From: Nostoc foliaceum FACHB-393
GTDB lineage: Bacteria; Cyanobacteriota; Cyanobacteriia; Cyanobacteriales; Nostocaceae
Assembly (NCBI RefSeq): GCF_014698505.1
Contig: NZ_JACJTD010000002.1
Coordinates: 124,001 to 188,000, forward strand
Length of the DNA: 64,000 nt
Direction: 5' to 3'
In this document: positions 19,000 to 26,582 of the stretch, piece by piece
How the letters are laid out: every line of letters begins with the position of its first letter
Numbering within the stretch: the first letter of the stretch is position 1
Program-made: the position numbers and the translations under genes
The notes under the pieces: model-generated
What the model was told of the DNA's origin: nothing
Database searches by the model: none
The model's input: the letters and a program-made list of their open reading frames with translations, nothing else

Positions 19000-19539
19000 A
19001 TGCGTGCGATAAACATTGGTTTGACAGAAGAACAGCGTCAAGGTGTAATTAATCTGTTAAATCAAGATTTGGCAGATGCCTATCTACTGTTGGTGAAAAC
19101 CAAAAAGTATCACTGGGATGTCGTTGGGCCTCAGTTCCGCTCTTTGCACCAGCTTTGGGAAGAACACTACGAAAAGCTGACTCTAAATATTGATGCTTTA
19201 GCAGAGCGGATTCGTGCTTTGGGCGGTTATCCAGTTGGCACAATGGAAGGATTTCTCAAGATTGCTACTCTCAAGGAACATGCTGGTAATGTTCCCACAG
19301 CAACGGGGATGGTAGCTAATCTAGTGGAAGACCACGAGCAGGTTATTCGTAACTTAAGAGACCATGTGGATCAGTCTGGTGATGAGTTCCACGATCAAGG
19401 AACTGCTGACTTTCTGACTGGACTCATGGAAGAGCATGAGGAAATGGCTTGGATGCTGCGTTCATTTATTGAAGGGGAAGCACTCGGCCCAGATGGTAGA
19501 CAGCCAGCAGAAGGGGCCAAGACTCCTGTCGGTGTGTAG
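19000..19539 (+). CDS. dps: Dps-family ferritin-like DNA-protection protein
   Basis: A 179-residue Dps protein that should assemble as a 12-mer, oxidise ferrous iron at subunit interfaces and shield DNA. The ferroxidase ligands line up with E. coli Dps by spacing: His38 (KYHWDVVG), His50 (SLHQLWEEHY), Asp65 and Glu69 (NIDALAERIRALGG). The C-terminal tail GRQPAEGAKTPVGV is short and not strongly basic. GGGATGGAAAAC precedes the ATG. It is followed on the same strand by a hairpin and the GSP17M-ChaB gene, inside a run of stress genes. Confidence 0.95.
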   Translation: MRAINIGLTEEQRQGVINLLNQDLADAYLLLVKTKKYHWDVVGPQFRSLHQLWEEHYEKLTLNIDALAERIRALGGYPVGTMEGFLKIATLKEHAGNVPTATGMVANLVEDHEQVIRNLRDHVDQSGDEFHDQGTADFLTGLMEEHEEMAWMLRSFIEGEALGPDGRQPAEGAKTPVGV

Positions 19540-19580
19540 CTCATAGGGGCTGAGTTGAGCATGGTTGTCTGTTAAATCAG

Positions 19581-19609
19581 TTAGAAGGAGAAATCAATCC
19601 TCCTTCTAA
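19581..19609 (+). terminator. Hairpin between dps and GSP17M-ChaB gene
   Basis: Perfect 10-base stem TTAGAAGGAG / CTCCTTCTAA with a 9-base loop, without a T tract behind it. It may stabilise the dps mRNA end or act as a weak terminator. Confidence 0.5.
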
Positions 19610-19700
19610 ATGGTGTGAAAGGGTTAATTTTCCTACATCTACCTATTCACCATATTCATTGCAAAAGCAAGATAATACAAACCAAAAAAGGAGTTTTTAA

Positions 19701-20468
19701 GTGCCAGAAGTTTATAAAGCAGAACGTACTATCTCTGCCGTATTCAAAGAACAGAAGCAAATTGATGATGTGATTCGACGTTTACTAGACAGGGGTGTGC
19801 CTAGAGATCATATTTCGGTCATGGGCAGAAATTTTCAGTCGGAAACTAGAATCGCTGGCTTTATTAGTAAAAAAGATGTGATTCTGGGAGGTTTGAGAAC
19901 AGGGGCAGTTTTTGGTTCCTTGTTTGGTTCCTTTCTCAGCTTGCTCACGGGTGTAGGTGTATTGTTTATTCCCTTTGTCGGCCCAATCGTAGCAGCAGGG
20001 CCTATTGGTGCAGTGTTGTTAGGGGCTGCTAGTGGAGCGATCGCAGGTAGTGCAGGTGCTGGCCTAGTATCGGTTCTAACTACTTTGGGGATGCCAGAAG
20101 ATAAAGCGACTATCTACCAAACCCGCTTACAAGCTGGCGAGTTCTTATTGATGGCAGAAGTACCGAGCGATCGCACCGGCGAATTTCAATTGCTCCTCGA
20201 AAGTGCTGGTGGCGAAGAAATTAACACCATTGAAAAAACCTTTGCTCGCCCTTGTCCCGGACAGTGCAACAGCCCAGAAGATTTGTCTCCTGAAGTTCGC
20301 GCTCATCTTTCTGATGAAGCTCAACGCACATTCATTGAGCGCTATAACACTGTCTTCAATGAAAAAAATGACGAGTTCACTGCTGAACAAGCTGCTTGGG
20401 AGTCTGTTCATCAGCAATATGATGAAGATGAAAACGGCGTTTGGTCAAAAGCTAAGGTTAAAGTTTAA
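19701..20468 (+). CDS. GSP17M-like membrane domain fused to ChaB domain
   Basis: The 255-residue protein joins two stress modules. Residues 1-165 follow the general stress protein 17M layout: an ACT-like start ([27 protein letters not shown]), a Gly/Ala-rich hydrophobic pair of helices (about 68-125) and a second half ([20 protein letters not shown]). Residues ~195-250 form a ChaB-like domain ([39 protein letters not shown]). Two Cys (PCPGQC) sit in the joint. GTG start at 19701, chosen because AAAGGAG lies eight bases upstream. The fusion ties a membrane sensor-like part to a small nucleic-acid/cation-associated domain; its role is unknown. Confidence 0.8.
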   Translation: MPEVYKAERTISAVFKEQKQIDDVIRRLLDRGVPRDHISVMGRNFQSETRIAGFISKKDVILGGLRTGAVFGSLFGSFLSLLTGVGVLFIPFVGPIVAAGPIGAVLLGAASGAIAGSAGAGLVSVLTTLGMPEDKATIYQTRLQAGEFLLMAEVPSDRTGEFQLLLESAGGEEINTIEKTFARPCPGQCNSPEDLSPEVRAHLSDEAQRTFIERYNTVFNEKNDEFTAEQAAWESVHQQYDEDENGVWSKAKVKV

Positions 20469-20610
20469 GGATTTCCAAAAAATAAAATATCCAATCTTGT
20501 TTGGTGAGTATCTTGACACCCTTAACTAAAGACTTCCAAGATACCCACTCTACAATTAGGGAACTCCAAAAAATAAATTATCCTAATTTCTGGACTCAAC
20601 ACGACTGTTC

Positions 20611-20648
20611 CTCCCCCCCTGCTCCCTGCTCCCTGCTCCCTGCTCCCC
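20611..20648. repeat. CTCCCTG heptanucleotide tandem run
   Basis: About four to five copies of the 7-base unit CTCCCTG, another member of the short tandem repeat class found across this window. Confidence 0.75.
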
Positions 20649-20783
20649 TGCCAAGAAAGCGATGGGATATTTTTTTAGTTGGAAGTCCCTTACTTGTGTT
20701 CGTCTCTGTTTATAACCGTTCCCGCATGGGTTAGGTAACATACAGAAAAAAATAATTAACCAAAGATGAACACAGATACTTAT

Positions 20784-20808
20784 AGGGACACGGCATTGCC
20801 GTGTCCCT
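20784..20808. repeat. Palindrome AGGGACACGGC / GCCGTGTCCCT
   Basis: Two 11-base arms with a three-base loop between convergent genes. It could serve as a bidirectional stop, but has no T tract. Confidence 0.6.
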
Positions 20809-20850
20809 CGTTTACATGGAAATCGCTATATCTGCGGTTTTAAATCTTCA

Positions 20851-21246
20851 CTAGGGCAATTTATAGCTACCAACACGCACATTTAACTCACCTTGGGCTG
20901 GGTTCTGGCTGAATATAAATGCGCCTTCTTCAGTTTCCCCACCAGATAAAAAGTCGATCTGTTGCTCTCCTGTTTCTGTAACTTTACCGTCAATTAGTAA
21001 CTCAGCCATAATTTGGACTGATTCGGCCGTGTCTCCTCCAGTATTCTCGACTTCAAAGGGAACATAAAATTGTCCGTCAACTTCCCGAATTGTTTGTTTT
21101 TTGGTAACAGAAAGGATGGGAGGTTGATTCTTTTCGTTCAGCCAAGTGTAGCCTACCAAACTCACAACGATTCCTAGGATAAGTAAGGCAACGCTGAATG
21201 TCACCCACTCTGCAATAGAGCGTGGTGGTTGTTCTGTTTTAGTCAT
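20851..21246 (-). CDS. TIGR02588 family protein
   Basis: 131 residues: one membrane helix (about 14-38, WVTFSVALLILGIVVSLVGY), then a soluble domain resembling an Ig-like/CARDB fold (PPILSVTKKQTIREVDGQFY, FEVENTGGDTAESVQI, NVRVGSYKLP). The family is described as always paired with TIGR02587, with unknown function. Here the ATG at 21246 overlaps the stop of the upstream TIGR02587 gene by ATGA, which fixes the start and shows translational coupling. The frame is open further 5', but that part is only the other gene read in another frame. Confidence 0.85.
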   Translation of the reverse strand: MTKTEQPPRSIAEWVTFSVALLILGIVVSLVGYTWLNEKNQPPILSVTKKQTIREVDGQFYVPFEVENTGGDTAESVQIMAELLIDGKVTETGEQQIDFLSGGETEEGAFIFSQNPAQGELNVRVGSYKLP

Positions 21247-22130
21247 ATTGCTAACCTTCCGGCTGCACCGCCAATAGTTGCAGGTAACCCCAGCATTAAG
21301 GTGTGATCTAACCACATTGTCCAAGGGTCGCCAAAAGTTAACTTTTGAAAGAACCACAACATAAAAGCGGTTGCTAGTAGTGAAACTAGATAAGACATAA
21401 TGGTTTCGCTTGATGGTCGTTGGAAAATTCCCTTTTGCTGTCTTCGCTTTTGCTGGTCAGAAAAGCCTGCCTGAAATACAATGCCATAAGAAATCAGCAG
21501 AGATGTGGCGATCATTGCCAACTGCCAAGGTGGTGAGGCTGCGGCTGCAAGCATAGGAATTTCATCTGTTGGAGCAATGTTAAATGCAATTATGGTTGCT
21601 CCAATCAGGGTTCCACCCACATCGGCAAAGGTGGCGTGTAAATCATCCCCTTTGTTCTTGGTTGTGCTGTTTACCTGATCGGTTGCTTGTCCTTGTGCAT
21701 TGCTGTTTCCATTATCTCCCAACAACTGATTGGCTAATGCTACACCGAGAGCGAAGGGCACACTTTCAAAGATGATTTTACCTAAAGATTCCTTTAGGGA
21801 TGTTTCTAGTGTCAATTCTCGCAATAGTAGCAGCACAAAGGTAGAGCAAGCTAGTCCGATTGCGATCGCTTCTACGGTATCCATTGCCGCTTGATAAGCT
21901 AGCCAAGTATATCTGCGTTTCCGAAAGCCTTCTATTTGATTGAGCAAGTAAACCACAATAAACATGAATGCGATCGCCATCATCATCAGTTGTGGTTTTG
22001 CTAACGATCCAATCCACCAAACCTCCATTGTATACAGCAAGGGTATGCCAAATAAAAATCCTCCACAAGCACCCCGAATGATGTCATTAATCTCACTCCT
22101 CCATACATTTTTTTTACGTTTTGTTGCCAC
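21243..22130 (-). CDS. TIGR02587 family multi-span membrane protein
   Basis: 295 residues with about seven hydrophobic spans (for example GGFLFGIPLLYTMEVWW, LMMMAIAFMFIVVYLLNQ, WQLAMIATSLLISYGIVF). Polar loops contain a low-complexity Asn/Gln/Asp stretch (about 155-180). The product and its TIGR02588 partner form a two-gene membrane unit of unknown role, reported in a scatter of cyanobacteria and rhizobia. The GTG start at 22130 has AAGGAAAG about seven bases upstream and no in-frame ATG upstream. The unit sits among dps, chaB, csbD and glsB-type genes, so a stress role is a reasonable guess. Confidence 0.85.
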   Translation of the reverse strand: MATKRKKNVWRSEINDIIRGACGGFLFGIPLLYTMEVWWIGSLAKPQLMMMAIAFMFIVVYLLNQIEGFRKRRYTWLAYQAAMDTVEAIAIGLACSTFVLLLLRELTLETSLKESLGKIIFESVPFALGVALANQLLGDNGNSNAQGQATDQVNSTTKNKGDDLHATFADVGGTLIGATIIAFNIAPTDEIPMLAAAASPPWQLAMIATSLLISYGIVFQAGFSDQQKRRQQKGIFQRPSSETIMSYLVSLLATAFMLWFFQKLTFGDPWTMWLDHTLMLGLPATIGGAAGRLAI

Positions 22131-22168
22131 TCCTTGACTTTCCTTTTGTTGAAAATTTGCTTTAACTT

Positions 22169-22313
22169 AACGTGAGTTCGACAAGTTTTATTTGACCTCT
22201 CCCCCAACCCCTCTCCGTGTCGGAGAGAGGAGCAAAAAGCTGAATTTTTCGTTGATCCTCCCTTTCCGTTTCGAGAGGGAGGCTGGGAGGGAGAGGTTCA
22301 TCGAACTCACGTT
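22169..22313. mobile_element. MITE-like element with 13-bp perfect ends
   Basis: Perfect terminal inverted repeats AACGTGAGTTCGA / TCGAACTCACGTT bound 145 bp. Inside are CT-rich and AG-rich arms (ACCTCTCCCCCAACCC, GGGAGGGAGAGGTT) that extend the pairing, and a nested GAGAGGGAGG block. No coding capacity. Confidence 0.75.
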
Positions 22314-22340
22314 GACTTATACTAATTCTCTATGAAGATG

Positions 22341-22448
22341 TATATAGCACTTCTAAATCATTCGTGAAAAGTTAGATCCCCGATTTCTTTGAGAAGTCGG
22401 GGATCTAGACAGCGCGAATTTTCACAAATCAAATAGGATTGCTATATA
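22341..22448. mobile_element. MITE-like element, TATATAGCA ends
   Basis: A 108-bp element whose ends pair: TATATAGCACTTCTAAAT on the left and the complement of AAATAGGATTGCTATATA on the right. The core is a separate hairpin AGATCCCCGA / TCGGGGATCT (22374-22406). The ends match the elements at 7871 and 26583 and the half-site at 23906-23933. Confidence 0.7.
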
Positions 22449-22606
22449 TTCATATTTTTTACGTTGGGTGCTCCCATAGCACTTCGTACATATCTTAAGA
22501 TAAGATCATCTACCAGATTATTCTATCGGTTGATGGAAGTCAAAAATAATACAGTACTGTTAGTTTATGTAATAACTGAATCAACTACAAGCTGGAAATA
22601 AAAACC

Positions 22607-22789
22607 ATGAGTGCCGAAAAAAGAGTAGAAGCTACTGCGAAAAATATTGAAGGAAAAATTCAAGAGGTTGTGGGTGAAATAACCGGTAATCCACAAGATA
22701 AGACTGAAGGACAAGCAAAGCAAGCTGAAGCCCAAGTTACTCACACTGTAGAAAACATTAAAGACGAACTTAAGAAAGCTTTAGACTAA
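22607..22789 (+). CDS. CsbD-like stress protein
   Basis: A 60-residue, very hydrophilic protein of the CsbD family, bacterial general-stress proteins with unknown biochemical role. It shows the two family repeats: EATAKNIEGKIQEVVGEITG and DKTEGQAKQAEAQV. The length is typical. ATG at 22607; GCTGGAAATAAAAACC precedes it. A clear terminator follows at 22849. It sits next to a GlsB/YeaQ-type gene, a pairing common in stress-induced gene groups. Confidence 0.9.
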   Translation: MSAEKRVEATAKNIEGKIQEVVGEITGNPQDKTEGQAKQAEAQVTHTVENIKDELKKALD

Positions 22790-22848
22790 TTTAGTTTTTA
22801 CAGTGCAAATCGTAGCGATGATTCATAACTGATAGTCTAACATTAATT

Positions 22849-22879
22849 ACTCCACTAACTTTTAGTAAGTGGAGTTTTT
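22849..22879 (+). terminator. Rho-independent terminator of csbD-like gene
   Basis: Stem ACTCCACT / AGTGGAGT with an 11-base loop, followed directly by a T run (GTTTTTG). It lies 60 bases past the stop. Confidence 0.8.
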
Positions 22880-22960
22880 GTGTCTGCGTAAAATTTGCAA
22901 GGGAGAATTACTAAGAAATTGGTTCTAACCATGATTGATTTTGCTGGGTATTTAATTAAA

Positions 22961-23236
22961 CTAATGAGTGGCACGATTAGCTAATAGGTTCCAGATAAAA
23001 ATCGCAATTATTGCACCAATTACGGCAACAATTACACCGGGGATACTGAGAGTTGCAGCAGTTAATTGAAATCTTCCTGTCTCTAAAAGAGTAACTAAAA
23101 TTCCACCGATCACAGCACCTACAATACCTAAAACCATAGTTGAAACAATTCCACCACCCTGACGACCGGGATAAATAGCTTTTGCTATAGCTCCGGCAAT
23201 TAAACCCAAAATTATCCAAGCAATAATGTTCAGCAT
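22961..23236 (-). CDS. GlsB/YeaQ/YmgE family membrane stress protein
   Basis: A 91-residue protein with three hydrophobic helices and the family motif IAGAIAKAIYPGRQGGGI near residue 14, then MVLGIVGAVIGGILV and a final VIVAVIGAIIAIFIWNLL. These transglycosylase-associated membrane proteins are induced by stress in many bacteria; their mechanism is unsettled. I start at the ATG at 23236 because relatives begin M-x-N-I-I-A-W; an ATG four codons earlier (23248) is also possible. It converges on the CsbD gene. Confidence 0.85.
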   Translation of the reverse strand: MLNIIAWIILGLIAGAIAKAIYPGRQGGGIVSTMVLGIVGAVIGGILVTLLETGRFQLTAATLSIPGVIVAVIGAIIAIFIWNLLANRATH

Positions 23237-23472
23237 AATTTCATCCATCAGAAAACTTCACAACTAGCTTATAAATTACAATATTGTTTTCCTTCTACCC
23301 GAAGATATAAGTATTAAACTTCAATAAAAACTAATACCATTTCTGTCAATAATTACAGCCGCCTACAATGATTGTAAGCCTTGGCTATATAGACACAAAC
23401 ACGCTAGCGGCTTCCTTTAAAGTACGTTTAATATGGGAAAATATCAAGAATTATTGGGAGGAATCAATCGTC

Positions 23473-23559
23473 ATGACTGTTATTGTTGCTAAATGGACGA
23501 TTGACGAATATCACCGTATGATTGATGCTGGCATTTTGAGCGATCGCAAGCATAGTTAA
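23473..23559 (+). pseudogene. N-terminal fragment of a Uma2-family gene
   Basis: The ATG at 23473 begins TVIVAKWTIDEYHRMIDAG, the standard start of Uma2 (DUF820) proteins. The frame stops after 28 residues, at the point where VELLRGEI would normally follow. Nothing resembling the rest of the family lies downstream, so this is a truncated copy. An intact Uma2 gene is at 43794-44501 but starts differently. Confidence 0.7.
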
Positions 23560-23905
23560 CCATATCGATACGAGGAATACCGTATTTTTTCTTTAGAGAA
23601 AAAAGCTTAACAGAACTGTATTGCCGTATAAAGGGGGAAAAAAGATATCTAGTTCCCTCCCCAATCCATCGGGGAGGGTTAGGATGGGGTAAAACCCTGG
23701 GGTTAAATGCAAGGCGATCGCCCTCGGTCAAGAGTCTGCGTAGGCGTAGCCTGTTGTAGACATCGCCTTTCTTATTTAAACATTCTTTACAATATTATAC
23801 TTATAAATATTTCTGCAATTGTTTTTACATAGGCTTAGGCGTGAAGATGTCATTAGTCATTAGTCCTTTGTAATCACAAATGACCAAGGACGACCATAAC
23901 AAAAA

Positions 23906-23933
23906 TTTTCACAACTCAAATAAGATTGCTATA
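23906..23933. repeat. Solitary MITE end (TTTTCACAA...GATTGCTATA)
   Basis: Matches the right-hand end of the element at 22341-22448. No partner end is seen within 300 bases to the left, so it is a solo or truncated copy next to the 21-bp array. Confidence 0.5.
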
Positions 23934-23943
23934 AGTTCCTATA

Positions 23944-24164
23944 TTGAATTCGGGCGGTCGTTTATTGAATTCGGGCGGTCGTTTATTGAATTCGGGCAGT
24001 CGTTTATTGAATTCGGGCGGTCGTTTATTGAATTCGGGCGGTCATTTATTGAATTCGGGTAGTCGTTTATTGAATTCGGGCAGCCGTTTATTGAATTCGG
24101 GCAGTCGTTTATTGAATTCGGGCGGTCGTTTATTGAATTCGGGCAGCCGTTTATTGAATTCGGA
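23944..24164. repeat. 21-bp tandem repeat array, 10 copies plus a partial
   Basis: Ten head-to-tail 21-bp units starting at 23944 and every 21 bases after, plus 11 bases of an eleventh. Each begins TTGAATTCGGG and ends GTTTA or ATTTA; changes are confined to the GCGGTC part (GCAGTC, GTAGTC, GCAGCC). Each unit has one GAATTC. Because 21 is divisible by three, all frames without stops read as heptapeptide repeats, but there is no start or ribosome site that suggests coding. It lies 80 bases past the mutL stop. Confidence 0.9.
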
Positions 24165-24243
24165 CAACCCCTAATTTTTTCCCCCCAATACATCTGGGGG
24201 ATTAAGGGGGTAATTTGACTTGTGTGTACACTTACTGAAAACA

Positions 24244-25962
24244 TCAAATTCCGTGACTTTTACCGATTACCCAATTACGCCGGAAAAACCGGGCTAAAGC
24301 TGATTCTTCTAAAGATAAATAAATTGGTCGGCCGTGGGGACAGGTGCGGGGGTTGCGAGTCCGTTGCCAATTATCTAAAAGTGTCTGCATTTCTTGTTGA
24401 TTCATCGGTGTACCATTACGAATTGCACTGCGACAGGCGACAGCTACTTGGGCTGTTTGTAAATCGCCTCCCCAACTAAGTTCTAAAATTGCTTCTGCAC
24501 AATCGTCTCGCTGTTGCAAAGGTGCAGGTATGTTACGAACTGCCCAAAGTTGTTCGCCAAAGGGTTCTATGTCTAAACCGATGCGTTGCAGTTGTGATAC
24601 TTGCGCTGGCGATAATTGATAAAGAATGATTGGCGGTTCGACAGGAACAAGTTGCCAATCATCGCATAGTTGCTCATACAAAACTCGCTCATGGGCAATA
24701 TGCTGTTCTACTAACCACATACCACCTGGATGTTCCGCCACAATATAGGTGTTGCTAACTTGAGCGACAGCTTTTAAAGAGTTAGGAGTTGGGAGTGAGG
24801 AGTTAGGAGTTTTGGGATTTTCGTTAGGATTTTGAGAATTGAAATTGTAGCTGCCTTTTGCTTCTGCGGCTTTGAGTAATTTACTAACTCGTGTCGTGTG
24901 AACAGCTTCTTTAAGATTGTTAGAAGAAATGCTGAGTGCTTGGTTAATTGCTTGGGTAATTTGTTCTTGCCAATAAATGATTTCGTTGAGATAAATCTCT
25001 GTTTTCGCTGGATTGCGATTCCAATTAATTTGATCAGGGGAAATGGCAAGATGTAAGAAACAAATTGGATAGCGATCGCGTGGTAATGTTCTGTGAAATG
25101 CTGATAATATCGTTTGCTCTAGTTCTGGCGTTTTAACCATCCGTCCGTTAATGGCTACACGTACCCAATCTGGACGATGACGATGACAGCGATCAGGTAA
25201 TCCTACCACTAAATTGAGTGCTGAGTGGGGAGAGACGCGATTCATCGCGTCTGTACAAGAGTTGGGAGGGTTGGGTATTTCGAGTTTGACTTCTTGCAAA
25301 TCACCTTGTCGCACTTGGGGTAAAATCTGTGGTAGCAATTGCCCAGTTGTCGAAGCTGGAGAGATGGTGAACCATTGACGGTCATTTTGCCAAATCTGCC
25401 AAGTAACGTGAGGATGACATAGGGCAATTTGGTGAATTGTGGCTTGCACGGCTTTCATTTGCTGTGCTGCTGTGGGTAATCCCTGACGACGAGATGAGCA
25501 GTTACCGAAAAGATGAGAAACTGTCACCACTGTACCAGGTGCGATCGCAGTTATTTCAACTTGCACAACTTCCCCACTATCGCCATAGCTAATCCGCCAT
25601 CCTAAGTTTCCACCCACAGGACGACTCAAAATTTCCAAATCTGCCAAAGTCGTTAAACTGTGTAACGCCTCACCACGAAACCCCAAACTGTTAATTTTCC
25701 ATAAATCGGCACCAGAGCGAATTTTACTGGTGCTGTGGGCTGTGGCTGCTTGTTGCAAATCATCTAGGTTCATTCCACAACCATTATCTGCAACACGAAT
25801 TCGCCATTGCTGCGGCCATAAAGAAACCACAATTCGCGTTGCACCTGCGTCTAGGGAATTTTCTACCAATTCCCGCACCACAGAAGCAAAAGAGTCGATT
25901 ACCTCACCAGATGTAATGAGATATACGACTTCTGTTGGTAGAGCTTGAATAGTAGATGCCAT
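24244..25962 (-). CDS. mutL: DNA mismatch repair protein MutL
   Basis: The 572-residue MutL binds ATP and links MutS mismatch recognition to strand removal. The GHKL ATPase part shows LITSGEVI, VRELVENSLDAGAT, ADNGCGM and a GFRGEAL lid block. The C-terminal domain has EQHIAHERVLYEQL, matching the endonuclease motif DQHA(X)2E(X)4E but with Glu for Asp, and CPHGRP near the end, so it is the nicking type. Two repeat-derived stretches sit in frame: residues ~234-246 (a palindrome) and ~383-396 (heptads encoding Pro/Thr/Asn/Ser). ATG at 25962. Confidence 0.95.
   Translation of the reverse strand: MASTIQALPTEVVYLITSGEVIDSFASVVRELVENSLDAGATRIVVSLWPQQWRIRVADNGCGMNLDDLQQAATAHSTSKIRSGADLWKINSLGFRGEALHSLTTLADLEILSRPVGGNLGWRISYGDSGEVVQVEITAIAPGTVVTVSHLFGNCSSRRQGLPTAAQQMKAVQATIHQIALCHPHVTWQIWQNDRQWFTISPASTTGQLLPQILPQVRQGDLQEVKLEIPNPPNSCTDAMNRVSPHSALNLVVGLPDRCHRHRPDWVRVAINGRMVKTPELEQTILSAFHRTLPRDRYPICFLHLAISPDQINWNRNPAKTEIYLNEIIYWQEQITQAINQALSISSNNLKEAVHTTRVSKLLKAAEAKGSYNFNSQNPNENPKTPNSSLPTPNSLKAVAQVSNTYIVAEHPGGMWLVEQHIAHERVLYEQLCDDWQLVPVEPPIILYQLSPAQVSQLQRIGLDIEPFGEQLWAVRNIPAPLQQRDDCAEAILELSWGGDLQTAQVAVACRSAIRNGTPMNQQEMQTLLDNWQRTRNPRTCPHGRPIYLSLEESALARFFRRNWVIGKSHGI
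24778..24812. repeat. GAGTTAGGAGT heptad repeat inside mutL linker
   Basis: AACTCCT-type heptads (read on the gene strand) form part of the coding sequence and give a TPNSSLPTPNS linker. The same heptad is found outside genes near 15018, 38219 and 55787. Confidence 0.7.
25229..25262. repeat. AGACGCGATT/ATCGCGTCT palindrome inside mutL
   Basis: AGACGCGAT and ATCGCGTCT pair around TC, followed by GTACAAGA. The same block, inverted, lies between the efflux permease and ATPase genes at 61349-61376, showing it is a dispersed repeat that has entered the mutL coding frame. Confidence 0.7.
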
Positions 25963-26008
25963 AAATTATAGTTTATAGCTTCTGGGTGCAAGGTAAGTGG
26001 AGGGAGAA

Positions 26009-26043
26009 ATCAATTAAAAATTAAAAATTAAAAATTAAAAATT
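26009..26043. repeat. AAAAATT heptad run upstream of mutL
   Basis: About four to five copies of the 7-base unit AATTAAA, roughly 50-80 bases upstream of the mutL start. Confidence 0.7.
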
Positions 26044-26234
26044 GTACCTTTACAGGGATCTTGCTACGCGCAGCCGTAGAGAAGAAAAAGACTGGGGGAG
26101 ATGTAGCTTTAGCTTCCCGTAGCTTGGAGAAATAAGCAGGCGAATTGACCAGAAATTTTTATTAATTGTAAAGAAAACTCAATTAAAGGAAGATTTTTGA
26201 TAAATTGCTTGTGAGGTGATGAACCAGAAAACTT

Positions 26235-26570
26235 ATGAGTAATAACTTAGTTGCTGATGTCCATGAGTTAAAGACCCGTTTGCAATGGGGTCAACCAGGT
26301 TTTACAATTGTTGATGTGCGTGAGCGCCACACCTACAATAACGGTCGAATCAGTGGAGCAATACCCATCCCATTAGATGATTTGGCATCTAGAGCCAAAT
26401 CTGCTTTACATAAAGAACGCCATATTTATATTTATGGCGACAGTGACGAACAATCAACCCAGGCTGCACAAATTCTGAGAGGAGAAGGGTTTGTTGAGGT
26501 AGCGGAAATCAAAGGTGGTCTTGCAGCTTGGATTTCAGTCGGTGGTGCTACAGAAGGTGTCGCCGCTTAA
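26235..26570 (+). CDS. Rhodanese-like domain protein lacking the active Cys
   Basis: A 111-residue single rhodanese domain: FTIVDVRERHTYNNGRI, GAIPIPLDDL and EIKGGLAAWISVGG are all standard. In active sulfurtransferases the loop after the central strand reads Y-C-x-x-G-x-R; here it is YGDSDEQS, so the persulfide-forming Cys is replaced by Gly. It is therefore expected to be non-catalytic, perhaps a binding or scaffold module. ATG at 26235 with GTGAGGTGATGAACC upstream. It stands alone, divergent from mutL. Confidence 0.85.
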   Translation: MSNNLVADVHELKTRLQWGQPGFTIVDVRERHTYNNGRISGAIPIPLDDLASRAKSALHKERHIYIYGDSDEQSTQAAQILRGEGFVEVAEIKGGLAAWISVGGATEGVAA

Positions 26571-26582
26571 ACTTAACCCAGA

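Larger units (their letters stand above)
20469..20850. other. Intergenic region with several short repeats
   Basis: Holds a TCCAAAAAATAAA direct repeat (20473 and 20563), a CTCCCTG heptad run and a perfect palindrome, listed separately. No gene is supported. Confidence 0.5.
23249..24243. other. Repeat-rich decayed region
   Basis: Nearly 1 kb without an intact gene. It contains a Uma2 fragment (23473), a CCCTCCCC / GGGGAGGG hairpin near 23655-23680, a one-sided MITE end (23906-23933) and the 21-bp repeat array (23944-24164). A further small hairpin with CCCCC / GGGGG arms lies near 24181-24200. Confidence 0.6.

Noticed and set aside
20203-20529. 108-codon frame overlapping the ChaB region
   Set aside because: Out-of-frame reading of the GSP17M-ChaB gene.
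23944-24164. CRISPR array
   Set aside because: Units are contiguous 21-mers with no spacers, so this is a tandem repeat.
23880-24247. Repeat-encoded frames on both strands over the 21-bp array (heptapeptide repeats)
   Set aside because: Open only because the unit length is divisible by three and lacks stops; no start signal or flanking coding sequence supports translation.
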